DNA from: Rhodanobacter sp. Root480
GTDB lineage: Bacteria; Pseudomonadota; Gammaproteobacteria; Xanthomonadales; Rhodanobacteraceae
DNA: 64,000 bases
Direction: 5' to 3'
Assembly: GCF_001426645.1 (NCBI RefSeq)
Contig: NZ_LMEX01000001.1
Span: forward strand, 1,130,755-1,194,754
Below the pieces are notes generated by a model. That model was not told where the DNA came from, searched no databases, and saw only the letters and a program-made list of their open reading frames with translations. A program made the translations under genes and the position numbers. Every line of letters starts with the position of its first letter. Position 1 is the stretch's first letter. Below are positions 27,773-35,915 of the stretch, piece by piece.

Positions 27773-29012
27773 TGTTGACCTCGGCCCACAGCGTGCTGCT
27801 CATGCCGAACAGCTTGATGAAGCCTTCCGCCTCTGCCACGCCCCAGTCGGCCGACTGCGCATAGGTGGCGCCCTTGGCGTTGAGGATGTGCTTCGATTCG
27901 ATCGCCACCGCGTTGACCACGCCGCCATGCGTCTCCAGCGTCACTTCGCCATTGACGGTGGACTGGCTGGACGCAAGGAATGCTTCCAGGTCGGTCTTGA
28001 TCGGATCGTGGAAGAAACCCTCGTACACCACCTCCACCCACTTGCGCGCCACATCGGGCTTGAAGCGGTTCTGCTGCTTGCTGAGCACGGCTTCTTCCAG
28101 CGCGCGGTGTGCGGTCAGCAGCGAAATCAGGCCGGGCGCTTCATAGATGATGCGGCCCTTCAGGCCGATGGTGGTGTCGCCGGTGTAGAGGCCGCGACCC
28201 ACGCCGTAGGGCGCGAACAGGGCGTTCAATTTCGCCAGCAGCTTGTGGCCGGCGATCTTTTCGCCGTTCAGCGACACGGCTTCGCCATGCTCGAAGCCGA
28301 TCTTCACCTGCAGCGGTTTGGACGGCCATTCGGCGCGCGGCTTGCACCAACCCACCGCACCTTCGCCCGGCGCCTGCCACTTGTCGATCTCGCCGCCGGA
28401 CATGGTCAGGCCCAGCAGGTTTTCGTTGATGGTGTAGGCCTGCTGCTTGGCGCGCACGCCGAAGCCGCGCTCTTCCAGGAAGGCCTGCTCGTAGGCGCGC
28501 GTCTGCGTGTGTTCCTTCTGGATCTCGCGGATCGGCGCCACGATCTCGTAGTCACCCAGCGATTTCACCGCCAGGTCGAAGCGCACCTGGTCGTTGCCCA
28601 TGCCGGTGCAGCCGTGCGCGATGGCGCGCGTACCCAGCTCGGCGGCGCGCTTCAGCGCGGCCTCCACGATCAGGTAGCGGTCGGACACCAGCAACGGGTA
28701 CTGGCCCTGGTAGCCCTCGCCCGCCCATACGAACGGCTTGACGAAGCCGCTCCAGATCGCGGGGCCGCCGTCGACGGTGACGTGGCTGGCCACGCCCAGC
28801 TCCTTCGCGCGGTTCTCGATGAAGGCGCGCTCCTCGGCGTCCACACCGCCGGTGTCGGCGAACACGGTGTGCACGGCCCAGCCGCGCTCCTTGAGGTAAG
28901 GCACGCAGAAACTGGTGTCGAGGCCACCGGAGAAGGCAAGCACGATGTGCTTGCCTTCTCCGGTGGCGGGAATGGGGAATGGGGAATGGGGAATGGTAGA
29001 AGCGTTCGACAT
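27753..29012 (-). CDS. argG: argininosuccinate synthase with repeat-derived N-terminal extension
   Basis: A 419-residue ATP-dependent enzyme joining citrulline and aspartate. The PP-loop motif [33 protein letters not shown] and GGEIDKW are intact. The PP-loop normally starts a few residues from the N-terminus; here about 20 residues precede it, encoded by a run of ATTCCCC heptamers and one arm of a 21-bp perfect palindrome (28923-28967). The only usable start is ATG 29012, preceded by CAGGAAAACC, so the extension is probably translated. The last residues and stop also come from a repeat. Function should be retained. Confidence 0.93.
   Translation of the reverse strand: MSNASTIPHSPFPIPATGEGKHIVLAFSGGLDTSFCVPYLKERGWAVHTVFADTGGVDAEERAFIENRAKELGVASHVTVDGGPAIWSGFVKPFVWAGEGYQGQYPLLVSDRYLIVEAALKRAAELGTRAIAHGCTGMGNDQVRFDLAVKSLGDYEIVAPIREIQKEHTQTRAYEQAFLEERGFGVRAKQQAYTINENLLGLTMSGGEIDKWQAPGEGAVGWCKPRAEWPSKPLQVKIGFEHGEAVSLNGEKIAGHKLLAKLNALFAPYGVGRGLYTGDTTIGLKGRIIYEAPGLISLLTAHRALEEAVLSKQQNRFKPDVARKWVEVVYEGFFHDPIKTDLEAFLASSQSTVNGEVTLETHGGVVNAVAIESKHILNAKGATYAQSADWGVAEAEGFIKLFGMSSTLWAEVNRTGNGE
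28923..28967. repeat. 21-bp perfect palindrome at the argG PP-loop
   Basis: Arms 28923-28943 and 28947-28967 are exact reverse complements around a 3-base loop. On the coding strand the downstream arm encodes the conserved VLAFSGG and the upstream arm encodes part of the N-terminal extension (ATGEGKH), so the upstream arm looks like an inverted copy of the conserved one. Confidence 0.9.
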
Positions 29013-29105
29013 AATGGTTTTCCTGAAAAATGCGGACGTAGCAAAAACAGACGAGTTACGAAAAGCTGCTCTGGACGATTCCCTATTCCCGATTCTCTAT
29101 TCCCG
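28968..29105. repeat. GGGAAT-type element spanning the OsmC-argG junction
   Basis: The left arm (28968-28996) holds four GGGAATG heptamers, the right arm (29078-29105) the complementary ATTCCC series; about 80 bases lie between. The element contains the argG start codon, its ribosome binding site and the stop codon (29099-29097) of the OsmC-like gene. Confidence 0.75.
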
Positions 29106-29570
29106 GCTCACAACAATGCGCGGTTCGCAGCGCACCGGGAAATTCACGGAATTGGCAATGAAACAGGCATGGTGGGCCGACTCGTGAGCCGCTTCGGCCT
29201 TGGCTGCATCGCTGGCCGCGCTGATCGTGACGGTGGGGCGCAACACCACTTCGACGAAATGGCCGCCATCCCCTTCCATGGCCATGGTGCCCTCAGCCGC
29301 ATCGACATAGCCCGTCACCACCACACCGGCCACCGTCGCCATGTGGAGGTAGGACAGCATGTGGCAGGTCGACAAGGCGGTGACCAGCATGTCCTCGGGG
29401 TTGTGCTTTGCGGCGTCGCCCCGGAAGCTCGGGTCGGACGACCCGGCCAGCGGCGGCTTGCCCTCGATACGGATGACGTGGTCGCGACTGTAGTTGCGAT
29501 AGCCGTCCGTGCCGCTGCCGAGGTTGCCGGTCCATTCCACGTCGACGCGATAGTGATGCTGATGGTTCAC
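29097..29570 (-). CDS. OsmC family protein
   Basis: A 157-residue OsmC/Ohr-fold protein: NPEDMLVTALSTCHMLSYLH carries the first conserved cysteine and ESAHHACFIANSVNFPV the second, the pair used for peroxide reduction in this family. The start is GTG 29570, overlapping the upstream stop by 4 bases (GTGA). Its last residues and stop come from a GGGAAT repeat. It lies between argF' and argG, co-directional, with no evident biochemical link to arginine. Confidence 0.87.
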   Translation of the reverse strand: MNHQHHYRVDVEWTGNLGSGTDGYRNYSRDHVIRIEGKPPLAGSSDPSFRGDAAKHNPEDMLVTALSTCHMLSYLHMATVAGVVVTGYVDAAEGTMAMEGDGGHFVEVVLRPTVTISAASDAAKAEAAHESAHHACFIANSVNFPVRCEPRIVVSRE

Positions 29571-30190
29571 GATGCGGATTCCTCGCGTTGGTTCATCATG
29601 GCGGCCAGTTCCACATCGCCATCGCCGTCGCGCTGGCGCAAGCCGGCGATCACCCCTTCGCGGTTGCGCGCGGGATGGTTCTGGCTGAGCTTGAACTTGC
29701 CTTCGATGCGCTCGATCGTGACTTCGATACCGACGATCGCGCCCAGCAATTTCTCGACGTGATCCTCGGGCGCATCGCGGATTGTCCATGGCAGGGGCTG
29801 GCCGGATTCATGGTGATCGGTGAGCGCTTCCAACTGGCGGCGAACCCATGCCTCGTCGTCAACCACGCGAAGCCGGCCGTGCACGTGCACCACGGTGTAA
29901 TTCCAGGTCGGCACTTCGCGCCCGGTCTCGTGCTTGCTCGGATACCAGTTCGGGCTGATATAGCCCTGCGGCCCCTGGAACACCACAAGCACCGGGGCGC
30001 CATCCATCGCCACCAACTCGTTGCCACGGGCGACATGTGCCTGCAGCGCGTCGCCGTTCCATTCGAACGGCAGATGGTTTGCCGCCAGCCCGCCCTGCGC
30101 CTGCACGACCACGGTGGCGAACGGATAGGCACGAACCAGATCGCGCAGGACCTCGCTGCGTGTTTCGCGAAATGACTTGGGCGCGTACAT
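29567..30190 (-). CDS. FMN-binding negative transcriptional regulator, PaiB family
   Basis: A 207-residue PaiB-like split-barrel flavoprotein: MYAPKSFRETRSEVLRDLVR, NHLPFEWNG, GPQGYISPNWYPSKHETGREVPTWNY and the C-terminal EGKFKLSQNHPARNREGVI, all typical of the family. PaiB was described as a repressor in Bacillus, though the biochemical role is unsettled. It starts 10 bases after argF' and is coupled to the OsmC-like gene, so both would be expressed with the arg genes. Confidence 0.88.
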   Translation of the reverse strand: MYAPKSFRETRSEVLRDLVRAYPFATVVVQAQGGLAANHLPFEWNGDALQAHVARGNELVAMDGAPVLVVFQGPQGYISPNWYPSKHETGREVPTWNYTVVHVHGRLRVVDDEAWVRRQLEALTDHHESGQPLPWTIRDAPEDHVEKLLGAIVGIEVTIERIEGKFKLSQNHPARNREGVIAGLRQRDGDGDVELAAMMNQREESAS

Positions 30191-30200
30191 GGTGGTTGGC

Positions 30201-31208
30201 TCAGCCCTGGCCGATCAGCGAGGCCATGACCGCCTTCTGCACGTGCAGGCGGTTCTCGGCTTCATCGATGGCGATGCATGCGGGCGAATCCATCACCGCA
30301 TCGGTGGCCTTGATGTTCCGCCGCAACGGCAGGCAATGGCTGAACAGGCCGTTGTTGGTCAGCGCCATCTTCGCTTCGTCGACGATGAAGTGCTTGTTGG
30401 CTTCGCGGATGGGCTTTTCCTGCTCCCAGCGACCGAAATAAGGCAACGCGCCCCAGCTCTTGGCGTAGACCACGTCGGCGCCGCTGTAGGCCTCTTCGAT
30501 ATTGTGACTGACCTTGAGCGAGCCGCCGTTCTGCTCCGCGTTCAGACGTCCATACGCCATGTAGCGCTCGTCCAGCACGTAATCCGGCGTGGGGCACAGC
30601 AACGTGACGTCCATGCCCATCTTGGTGGCGATCAGCAAGGCGGAGTTCGCCACCGCGGTGTTCAGCGGCTTGGGATGGTAGGTCCAGGTCAGCACGTACT
30701 TCTTGTTCTGCAGGCTGCCCAGGTGTTCCTTCAGCGCCAGCGCATGCGCCAGCTCCTGGCAGGGATGGGTGATCGTTTCCATGTTGATCACCGGCACCTT
30801 GGCGTATTGCGCGAATGCCTTGATCACGGTGTCCTGGCGGTCCACCGCCCAGTCCTGGAATTTGGGAAACGCGCGCACGGCGATCAGGTCGACATAGCGC
30901 GAAAGCACGCGCGCCACCTCGGCGATGTGCTCCTCGGTGTCGCCATCCATCACGCTGCCGACTTCGAACTCGATCGGCCACGCATCCTTGCCCGGCTGCA
31001 ACACCACGGCATGCCCACCCAGCTGGAACGCACCCAGTTCGAAGCTGGTGCGCGTGCGCATCGAGGGGTTGAAGAACAGCAACGCGATCGACTTGCCGGC
31101 CATTTGCTGCCCGCCGGGCGAGCGCTTGAATTCGGCGGCTTGGGTCAGCAGCGCGTCGATCTCGGCGCGGCTGTAATCCTGGGTGGTCAGGAAATGTCGA
31201 GGTGCCAT
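30201..31208 (-). CDS. argF': N-acetylornithine carbamoyltransferase
   Basis: A 335-residue transcarbamylase that makes N-acetylcitrulline from N-acetylornithine and carbamoyl phosphate. The carbamoyl-phosphate motif SMRTRTSFELGAFQLGGHAV, the DAWPIEFE loop that sets acetylornithine specificity in the Xanthomonas enzyme, HPCQELAHALAL and the proline-containing HPKPLNTAVANSAL loop distinguish it from ordinary ArgF. ATG 31208 has AAGGT about 10 bases upstream; an open extension to 31271 would cross the upstream terminator and is rejected. It is the first enzyme gene of the arginine run, behind a putative attenuator. Confidence 0.95.
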   Translation of the reverse strand: MAPRHFLTTQDYSRAEIDALLTQAAEFKRSPGGQQMAGKSIALLFFNPSMRTRTSFELGAFQLGGHAVVLQPGKDAWPIEFEVGSVMDGDTEEHIAEVARVLSRYVDLIAVRAFPKFQDWAVDRQDTVIKAFAQYAKVPVINMETITHPCQELAHALALKEHLGSLQNKKYVLTWTYHPKPLNTAVANSALLIATKMGMDVTLLCPTPDYVLDERYMAYGRLNAEQNGGSLKVSHNIEEAYSGADVVYAKSWGALPYFGRWEQEKPIREANKHFIVDEAKMALTNNGLFSHCLPLRRNIKATDAVMDSPACIAIDEAENRLHVQKAVMASLIGQG

Positions 31209-31269
31209 GGGGCGATACCTTGAGTGAGAGTCAGCCAATAGATACGTGTGAAACCAATTCCGAAAACGC

Positions 31270-31298
31270 AAAAACCCGGCACGAGGGCCGGGCTTTTT
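31270..31298 (-). terminator. intrinsic terminator in the argF' leader (attenuator)
   Basis: On the minus strand CCCGGC-CCTCGT-GCCGGG is followed by TTTTTG; the opposite side also has a T run, so it can work both ways. It lies 62 bases before the argF' start and 32 bases after the stop of the Arg-rich leader ORF, the place of an attenuator terminator. Confidence 0.82.
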
Positions 31299-31340
31299 CG
31301 TCTATCCGCATAATTAACGTGCGCGACTGCCTACCCGGCC
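31286..31340 (-). promoter_or_regulatory. candidate antiterminator pairing for the arginine attenuator
   Basis: GGCCGGG at 31340-31334, which forms the last codons of the leader ORF just before its TAG, is exactly complementary to CCCGGCC at 31292-31286, the 5' arm of the terminator. Pairing of these two would prevent the terminator stem. A ribosome halted at Arg codons would leave GGCCGGG free; a ribosome at the stop codon would cover it. This is inference from sequence. Confidence 0.6.
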
Positions 31341-31471
31341 GAAAGTCGGTACCGCGGTCGGCGCGCGCGCGACGTCATGCCAGCGGCCATGCGGGCGCTG
31401 GTGAGGACGTTGGCGGTATAGACGGCTATGGACATGCGCGGAAATCGGTGATCAGCGTTGAACATGAACAT
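31331..31471 (-). CDS. putative arginine leader peptide
   Basis: A short ORF of up to 46 codons (ATG 31471; other in-frame ATGs at 31435, 31390 and 31378) ending 123 bases before argF'. Its last part reads MTSRARRPRYRLSAG: five arginine codons in eight (CGC, CGC, CGA, CGG, CGA) at 31346-31369. It is followed by an intrinsic terminator. No strong ribosome binding site is visible before any of the starts, which is the weak point. A possible promoter, TTGCAA and CATCAT 17 bases apart, lies at about 31502-31474, which would favour an internal start. Confidence 0.6.
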   Translation of the reverse strand: MFMFNADHRFPRMSIAVYTANVLTSARMAAGMTSRARRPRYRLSAG

Positions 31472-31544
31472 GCATGATGGCGGGAATTTCGCTGCCTTGC
31501 AACAAAAATCTGCCGCCAGCCGCACACGCGATGCAAACGAATAC

Positions 31545-31567
31545 GCCGCCCGAAGGCGGCGCATTCC
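31545..31567 (-). terminator. terminator-like hairpin after the glycine-zipper gene
   Basis: On the minus strand GCCGCC-TTCG-GGCGGC, followed by GTATTCGTTT, lies 20-40 bases past the stop of the gene at 31585. The T-run is weak. From here to the argF' leader ORF no other gene is seen. Confidence 0.5.
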
Positions 31568-31584
31568 GGTGACGCTGGCGCGGG

Positions 31585-32112
31585 TCAATCGGCCGGCTGC
31601 ACGTTCACCCGGACCCGAAGCCGTTCGCCCGGATCGTAATTGAGCCGGGACACGTAGACCTCGCCCCGATACTTGTATTCGACGTCGTAGCCAACGATAC
31701 GGCGCTGCTCGCTGACCGTGCTGACCTGCCGGCACTGCGTCTGCGTGGTTTCATACGTGCCGCCATGGTTGGACGCACGATTGCCCACGGCACCGCCCGC
31801 CACCGCGCCTGCCACGGTCGCCGCGCGGCGTCCATCGCCCTTGCCCACGGTGTTGCCCAGCACGCCACCGACGACGGCGCCGAGGATCGTGCCCGCGGTG
31901 CTGTTGCCGCGCTCCTGATGCACCACTTGCTGGTCGTAGCACTCCTGCCGCGGCACTTCGGTCTGGGTGATGGCCGACACCGGATCGACGCGCAATACGT
32001 CGGCCCAGCCGTAATGCGTGTTGTCGTCGCCATTGGCGTAGCGCCCGTCCTGGGCCTGGACGCCCGTCGTCGCCAAGGCCAGCAACAGCATGGGAAACAG
32101 CAGCTTGGTCAT
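31585..32112 (-). CDS. glycine-zipper 2TM domain outer-membrane-type protein
   Basis: A 175-residue secreted protein with a signal peptide (about residues 1-20, ending GVQA). A glycine-zipper segment GTILGAVVGGVLGNTVGKG and GAVAGGAVGNRA is typical of the 17-kDa surface antigen/2TM family. Two cysteines (QECYD and TQCRQ) flank the zipper. A beta-rich C-terminal part follows. Such proteins sit in or near the outer membrane; function is usually unknown. It is divergent from cysS. Confidence 0.82.
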   Translation of the reverse strand: MTKLLFPMLLLALATTGVQAQDGRYANGDDNTHYGWADVLRVDPVSAITQTEVPRQECYDQQVVHQERGNSTAGTILGAVVGGVLGNTVGKGDGRRAATVAGAVAGGAVGNRASNHGGTYETTQTQCRQVSTVSEQRRIVGYDVEYKYRGEVYVSRLNYDPGERLRVRVNVQPAD

Positions 32113-32290
32113 TACGAACTCCGATCAATAAGCACTGCAAGGATTGCGGTTGCTCCGTCATTGCAACAAATTCACGCTGAATAAACGCTTAGAATCAGCG
32201 GGTTCCGCCCGCCCCGCTTACACCTTGTTAAGATGCCGGGCTGCCGTAAAACGCCAGCACGCTTGTTCTCCATCGCGGATGCTCCAACCC

Positions 32291-33655
32291 ATGCCGATTT
32301 CGCTCTACAACGGCCTCACCCGCCGGCTCGAACCCTTTGTTCCGCTCGACCCGCAACGGGTGACGATGTATGTGTGCGGCCCCACCGTCTACAACTTCGT
32401 GCACATCGGCAATGCGCGCCCGCCGGTGGTGTTCGATGTGCTGGCGCGGCTGCTGCGGCGGCATTACCCGCAGGTGGTGTACGCCCGCAACATCACCGAC
32501 GTCGACGACAAGATCAATGCCGCCGCGCAGCAACAGGGCGTGCCGATCACCACCATCACCGACCGCTTCGCCCAGGCCTTCCGCGACGACATGGCCGGCC
32601 TCGGTGTGGCCCCGCCGGACATTGAGCCGCACGCCACCGCGCATATCGGCGAGATCGTCGCGATGGTCGAGCAGTTGCTCGCCAGCGGCCACGCATACGC
32701 CGCCGAGGGTCATGTGCTGTTCGATGTGGGCAGCTACCCGGCGTACGGCGAGCTGTCCGGCCGCGACACCGAGGAATTGATCGCCGGCGCGCGGGTGGAC
32801 GTGGCGCCCTACAAGAAAAGCCCTGGCGACTTTGTGCTGTGGAAGCCGTCCACCCCGGAACTGCCCGGCTGGGACAGCCCGTGGGGCCGCGGTCGTCCCG
32901 GCTGGCATATCGAATGCTCGGCGATGAGCGCCGCCCACCTGGGCGAAACCATCGATATCCACGCCGGCGGCATCGACCTGCAGTTTCCGCATCACGAAAA
33001 CGAGATCGCCCAATCCACTTGCGCGCATGGCGGCAAGGCGTTCGCCCGTTACTGGCTGCACAACGGCATGCTCACCTTCGGCGGCCGCAAGATGTCCAAG
33101 TCGCTGGGCAACGTGCTGCTGGTGCACGAACTCCTGCAGCAGCATCCGGCCGAGGCACTGCGCCTCATGTTGCTGCGCGGCCATTACCGCCAGCCGCTGG
33201 ACTGGTCCGAAGACGCCATCCAGCAGGCGGTAAACACACTCGATGGCTGGTACCGCGTGCTGCGCGACCTGGACGGGATCGACCTCCCCGAAGGCGCGCT
33301 GCCGGTGCCGCCCGCCGTCGAGGCCGCGCTGTGCGATGACCTCAATACCCCGCAGGCGCTAGCGGAGTTGTCGCAACTGGCCGATGCCGCGCGCCAGGCC
33401 GGCACGGCCGCGGCCAAGGCTGAGCTGCTCGGTGGCGGCGCCTTGCTCGGCCTGCTGCAGCAGGCACCCGAAGCATGGTTCCAGCGCGGCGGGGAAACGA
33501 TCGACGCCGTCCACATCGAAGGTCTGTTGCAGCAGCGCCGCGACGCCCGCGCCGCGCGCGACTTCGCCCGCGCGGACGCCATCCGCGCCGAGCTGGACGC
33601 GCTGGGCATCGTGATCGAGGACAGCGCCCAAGGAACCCGCTGGAGCGTCAAGTGA
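32291..33655 (+). CDS. cysS: cysteinyl-tRNA synthetase
   Basis: A 454-residue class I synthetase charging tRNA-Cys. The zinc-binding cysteine and HIGH-like motif occur in [18 protein letters not shown], further zinc ligands in [15 protein letters not shown] and [14 protein letters not shown], and the KMSKS loop in [11 protein letters not shown]. The start MPISLYNGL at 32291 matches the family N-terminus; ATG 32279 is possible, and the frame stays open to 32144 without family similarity. tRNA-Cys itself is at 58353. Confidence 0.95.
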   Translation: MPISLYNGLTRRLEPFVPLDPQRVTMYVCGPTVYNFVHIGNARPPVVFDVLARLLRRHYPQVVYARNITDVDDKINAAAQQQGVPITTITDRFAQAFRDDMAGLGVAPPDIEPHATAHIGEIVAMVEQLLASGHAYAAEGHVLFDVGSYPAYGELSGRDTEELIAGARVDVAPYKKSPGDFVLWKPSTPELPGWDSPWGRGRPGWHIECSAMSAAHLGETIDIHAGGIDLQFPHHENEIAQSTCAHGGKAFARYWLHNGMLTFGGRKMSKSLGNVLLVHELLQQHPAEALRLMLLRGHYRQPLDWSEDAIQQAVNTLDGWYRVLRDLDGIDLPEGALPVPPAVEAALCDDLNTPQALAELSQLADAARQAGTAAAKAELLGGGALLGLLQQAPEAWFQRGGETIDAVHIEGLLQQRRDARAARDFARADAIRAELDALGIVIEDSAQGTRWSVK

Positions 33656-33722
33656 GGGTTATGGATGCGCCGATGAGCCAGCCGCATCCCCCCGCCTCCA
33701 TCCGTTGCGCGATAATGAGCCG

Positions 33723-34148
33723 ATGAATACGCAAACCAGCGCCGACGAGGCGCAGCAGGAAATCGCCGAGGAATTCGCCTATTTCGGCGACTGGACCGAG
33801 CGTTACCAATACCTGATCGACCTGGGCAAGCAACTGCCGCCGTTTCCGGAGGAGCACAAGACCGAGGACTACCGCGTGCTCGGTTGCCAGTCGATGGTCT
33901 GGCTGGTTCCCAGCGGCGATGCCCAGTGCATGCATTTCGAGGCGATCAGCGATTCGGCCATCGTTTCCGGCCTGATCGCGTTGGTGCTGCGCGTGTACTC
34001 GGACCGCCCGGCACGGGACATCGTGGATACCGAACCCGCCTTCATCGGCACCATTGGCCTGGCCAAGCACCTCTCGCCCACCCGCTCGAACGGGCTGGCG
34101 TCGATGCTGGCGAAATTGAAGGGCTACGCCGCGCAGGCACTGGCCTAG
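33723..34148 (+). CDS. sufE: SufE family sulfur acceptor / Fe-S assembly protein
   Basis: A 141-residue protein that accepts persulfide sulfur from a cysteine desulfurase during Fe-S cluster assembly. The acceptor cysteine is in YRVLGCQSMVWL and the C-terminal segment HLSPTRSNGLASMLAKLK is typical. It stands apart from suf genes, following cysS by 67 bases, so it might be co-transcribed with it. A strong two-way terminator follows at 34202-34231. Confidence 0.92.
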   Translation: MNTQTSADEAQQEIAEEFAYFGDWTERYQYLIDLGKQLPPFPEEHKTEDYRVLGCQSMVWLVPSGDAQCMHFEAISDSAIVSGLIALVLRVYSDRPARDIVDTEPAFIGTIGLAKHLSPTRSNGLASMLAKLKGYAAQALA

Positions 34149-34201
34149 CCGCACGTCCACGACTGCGCATCGAGCGCACTCGCCGCGCGTACGCCGGCAA
34201 A

Positions 34202-34231
34202 GAAAAAGCCCCGCTTGAAGCGGGGCTTTTT
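34202..34231. terminator. bidirectional intrinsic terminator between sufE and dksA
   Basis: AAAAAGCCCCGC-TTGA-AGCGGGGCTTTTT forms a 12-bp stem with T runs on both strands, ending sufE (plus) and dksA (minus). Confidence 0.95.
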
Positions 34232-34252
34232 CATGTCATTGAACCAGAGTGA

Positions 34253-35470
34253 TCAATCGCCCATCTGCTTCTGCAGATGTTCGCGACGCTCCTGCGCATC
34301 GAGCGACAAGGTGGCGATGGGGCGGGCATCGAGCCGGTCCACGCCGATTTCCTCGTCGGTCTCCTCGCAGAAGCCGTAGCTGCCTTCCTCGATCCGGCGC
34401 AACGCCTTGTCGATCTTGGAAATCAGCTTGCGGTAGCGGTCACGCGTGCGCAGTTCCAGCGAGTTTTCGGTTTCGCGGGTGGCGCGCTCGGCCTCGTCAC
34501 CGACATCGCGCACTTCTTCGCGCAGGTTGTCCATGGTCTGGCGCGATTCTTCCACCAACTGGTCGCGCCAGTCGCGCAGCTTGTTGCGGAAGTAGGCCAG
34601 GTGCTGCGGGTTCATGTACTCCTCGTCGGAGGACGGACGATACCCCTTGGGCAAGGCGATGACGCTGGTGGAAGGCAGCGCGTAGCGCCCGTCTTCCCGA
34701 GTGACACCGTTTTCAAGCTTTTTTGTAGCCGATTTATTCATTGATGATGACGAATTTTTATGATTATGGTGAGAGGCATGGTGCGCGGGAGCCGGGGCCT
34801 TCCGCGGGGTCACCATGGCGATGGCACTTGCCACCTTGCCTTTGTAGAGCGCGGTGGTGGAAGCCGGAACAGCCTGTTTGTTGGGTGCAGCCACCGGTGC
34901 GGGCCGGGGAGCGGATTTGGCCGACACGGCAGCCTTTGCCGTTTTGTCCTTGGCCGGCAGCGGCGCCTTGGGTTTCGAAGCAGGCTTCGAAGCAACCTTC
35001 GCCGCGGGTTTTGCCGGTGGTGCAGACTTCTTCGCTACCGGCTTGATGGGGGTTTTCGAAACCGTCGAGCGCCTGGATGCTGGTTTCTGCGCCGACTTCT
35101 TTGCGACCGCCGGTTTGACCGACGCCTTCGTCACAGCTTGCTTCACGGGGGCTTTTTTTGCCACCCCTTTCTTCGGCGCGCTCTTTGCGCTAGCCGGTTT
35201 GGCAGACGCTTTCGCTGCCGGCCTGGCCGTGACTTTCTTTGCCGTCACAGCAGCCGACTTCGCCTTTTTCACGGTCGCCGGCTTGCGTGCCGCCGTGGTC
35301 TTTGCGGCGGGCTTCGCCGCAGCGGCCGGGCGCTTGGCGGTTGCCGACTTCGCCACGGGCTTGGCTTTGCCGCCCTTGACGGCGGCAGCCTTGGGCTTGC
35401 CGGCCGACTTGGTCGGAACCTTGTCCTTTTTAACCTTGGCAGCGGTCGAACTACGCGTCGTATTCGCCAT
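34253..35470 (-). CDS. dksA: DksA-type RNA polymerase-binding protein with long Ala/Lys/Pro-rich N-terminal tail
   Basis: A 405-residue protein. The C-terminal 150 residues are DksA: MNPQHLAYFRNKLRDWRDQL, a coiled coil with DVGDEAERATRETE at its tip (the DxxDxA motif) and the globular part YGFCEETDEEIGVDRLDARP. The zinc-finger cysteines are reduced to one (C, T, S, A at the four positions), as in zinc-independent DksA forms. The first 230 residues are low-complexity Ala/Lys/Pro repeats like histone H1 or AlgP tails. An internal ATG (MNKSATKKLENG) could start a normal-sized DksA, but I see no ribosome binding site. The region before it is notably AT-rich. Confidence 0.9.
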   Translation of the reverse strand: MANTTRSSTAAKVKKDKVPTKSAGKPKAAAVKGGKAKPVAKSATAKRPAAAAKPAAKTTAARKPATVKKAKSAAVTAKKVTARPAAKASAKPASAKSAPKKGVAKKAPVKQAVTKASVKPAVAKKSAQKPASRRSTVSKTPIKPVAKKSAPPAKPAAKVASKPASKPKAPLPAKDKTAKAAVSAKSAPRPAPVAAPNKQAVPASTTALYKGKVASAIAMVTPRKAPAPAHHASHHNHKNSSSSMNKSATKKLENGVTREDGRYALPSTSVIALPKGYRPSSDEEYMNPQHLAYFRNKLRDWRDQLVEESRQTMDNLREEVRDVGDEAERATRETENSLELRTRDRYRKLISKIDKALRRIEEGSYGFCEETDEEIGVDRLDARPIATLSLDAQERREHLQKQMGD

Positions 35471-35592
35471 ATTCCTTCACCGTTTTTGGCCGTGGCGGCC
35501 GGGAGTTATAGCCCATGTGCCCTACACCGGCAAGCTCGATTCTGGAATACTCGTGGCACTGAATTCCCCAGCTCGCCGCGGTTACGTCTGTC

Positions 35593-35856
35593 TTGACCCG
35601 ATTGATACTGTTGTTGCTCCGTTTCTACAAGCGTTGGCTCAGCCCACTGCTGGGACCGCGCTGCCGATTTCATCCCAGTTGCTCTGATTATGCACGTATC
35701 GCGGTGACGCGCTTCGGCCCGTGGCGTGGAAGTTTGTTGACCGGCTGGCGACTGCTGCGCTGCCAGCCGCTGTGCACGGGTGGTGAGGATCCGGTGCCCG
35801 AGCATTTCCACCTTGCCCGCTGCCGATCACACGACCACACCACCGGTCCCCATTGA
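35593..35856 (+). CDS. yidD: membrane protein insertion efficiency factor YidD
   Basis: An 87-residue member of the YidD family: [27 protein letters not shown] is the diagnostic stretch, with the conserved Cys-containing [10 protein letters not shown], followed by [19 protein letters not shown]. It starts at a TTG (35593), and no ATG gives the family N-terminus. YidD usually lies between rnpA and yidC; here it stands alone, as can occur in xanthomonads. Confidence 0.88.
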   Translation: MTRLILLLLRFYKRWLSPLLGPRCRFHPSCSDYARIAVTRFGPWRGSLLTGWRLLRCQPLCTGGEDPVPEHFHLARCRSHDHTTGPH

Positions 35857-35915
35857 CCGTCGAGCGGCGACATTACCCGAGATCCAGCAACGCCGTCGCT
35901 GATCCCGCCCCTGCA

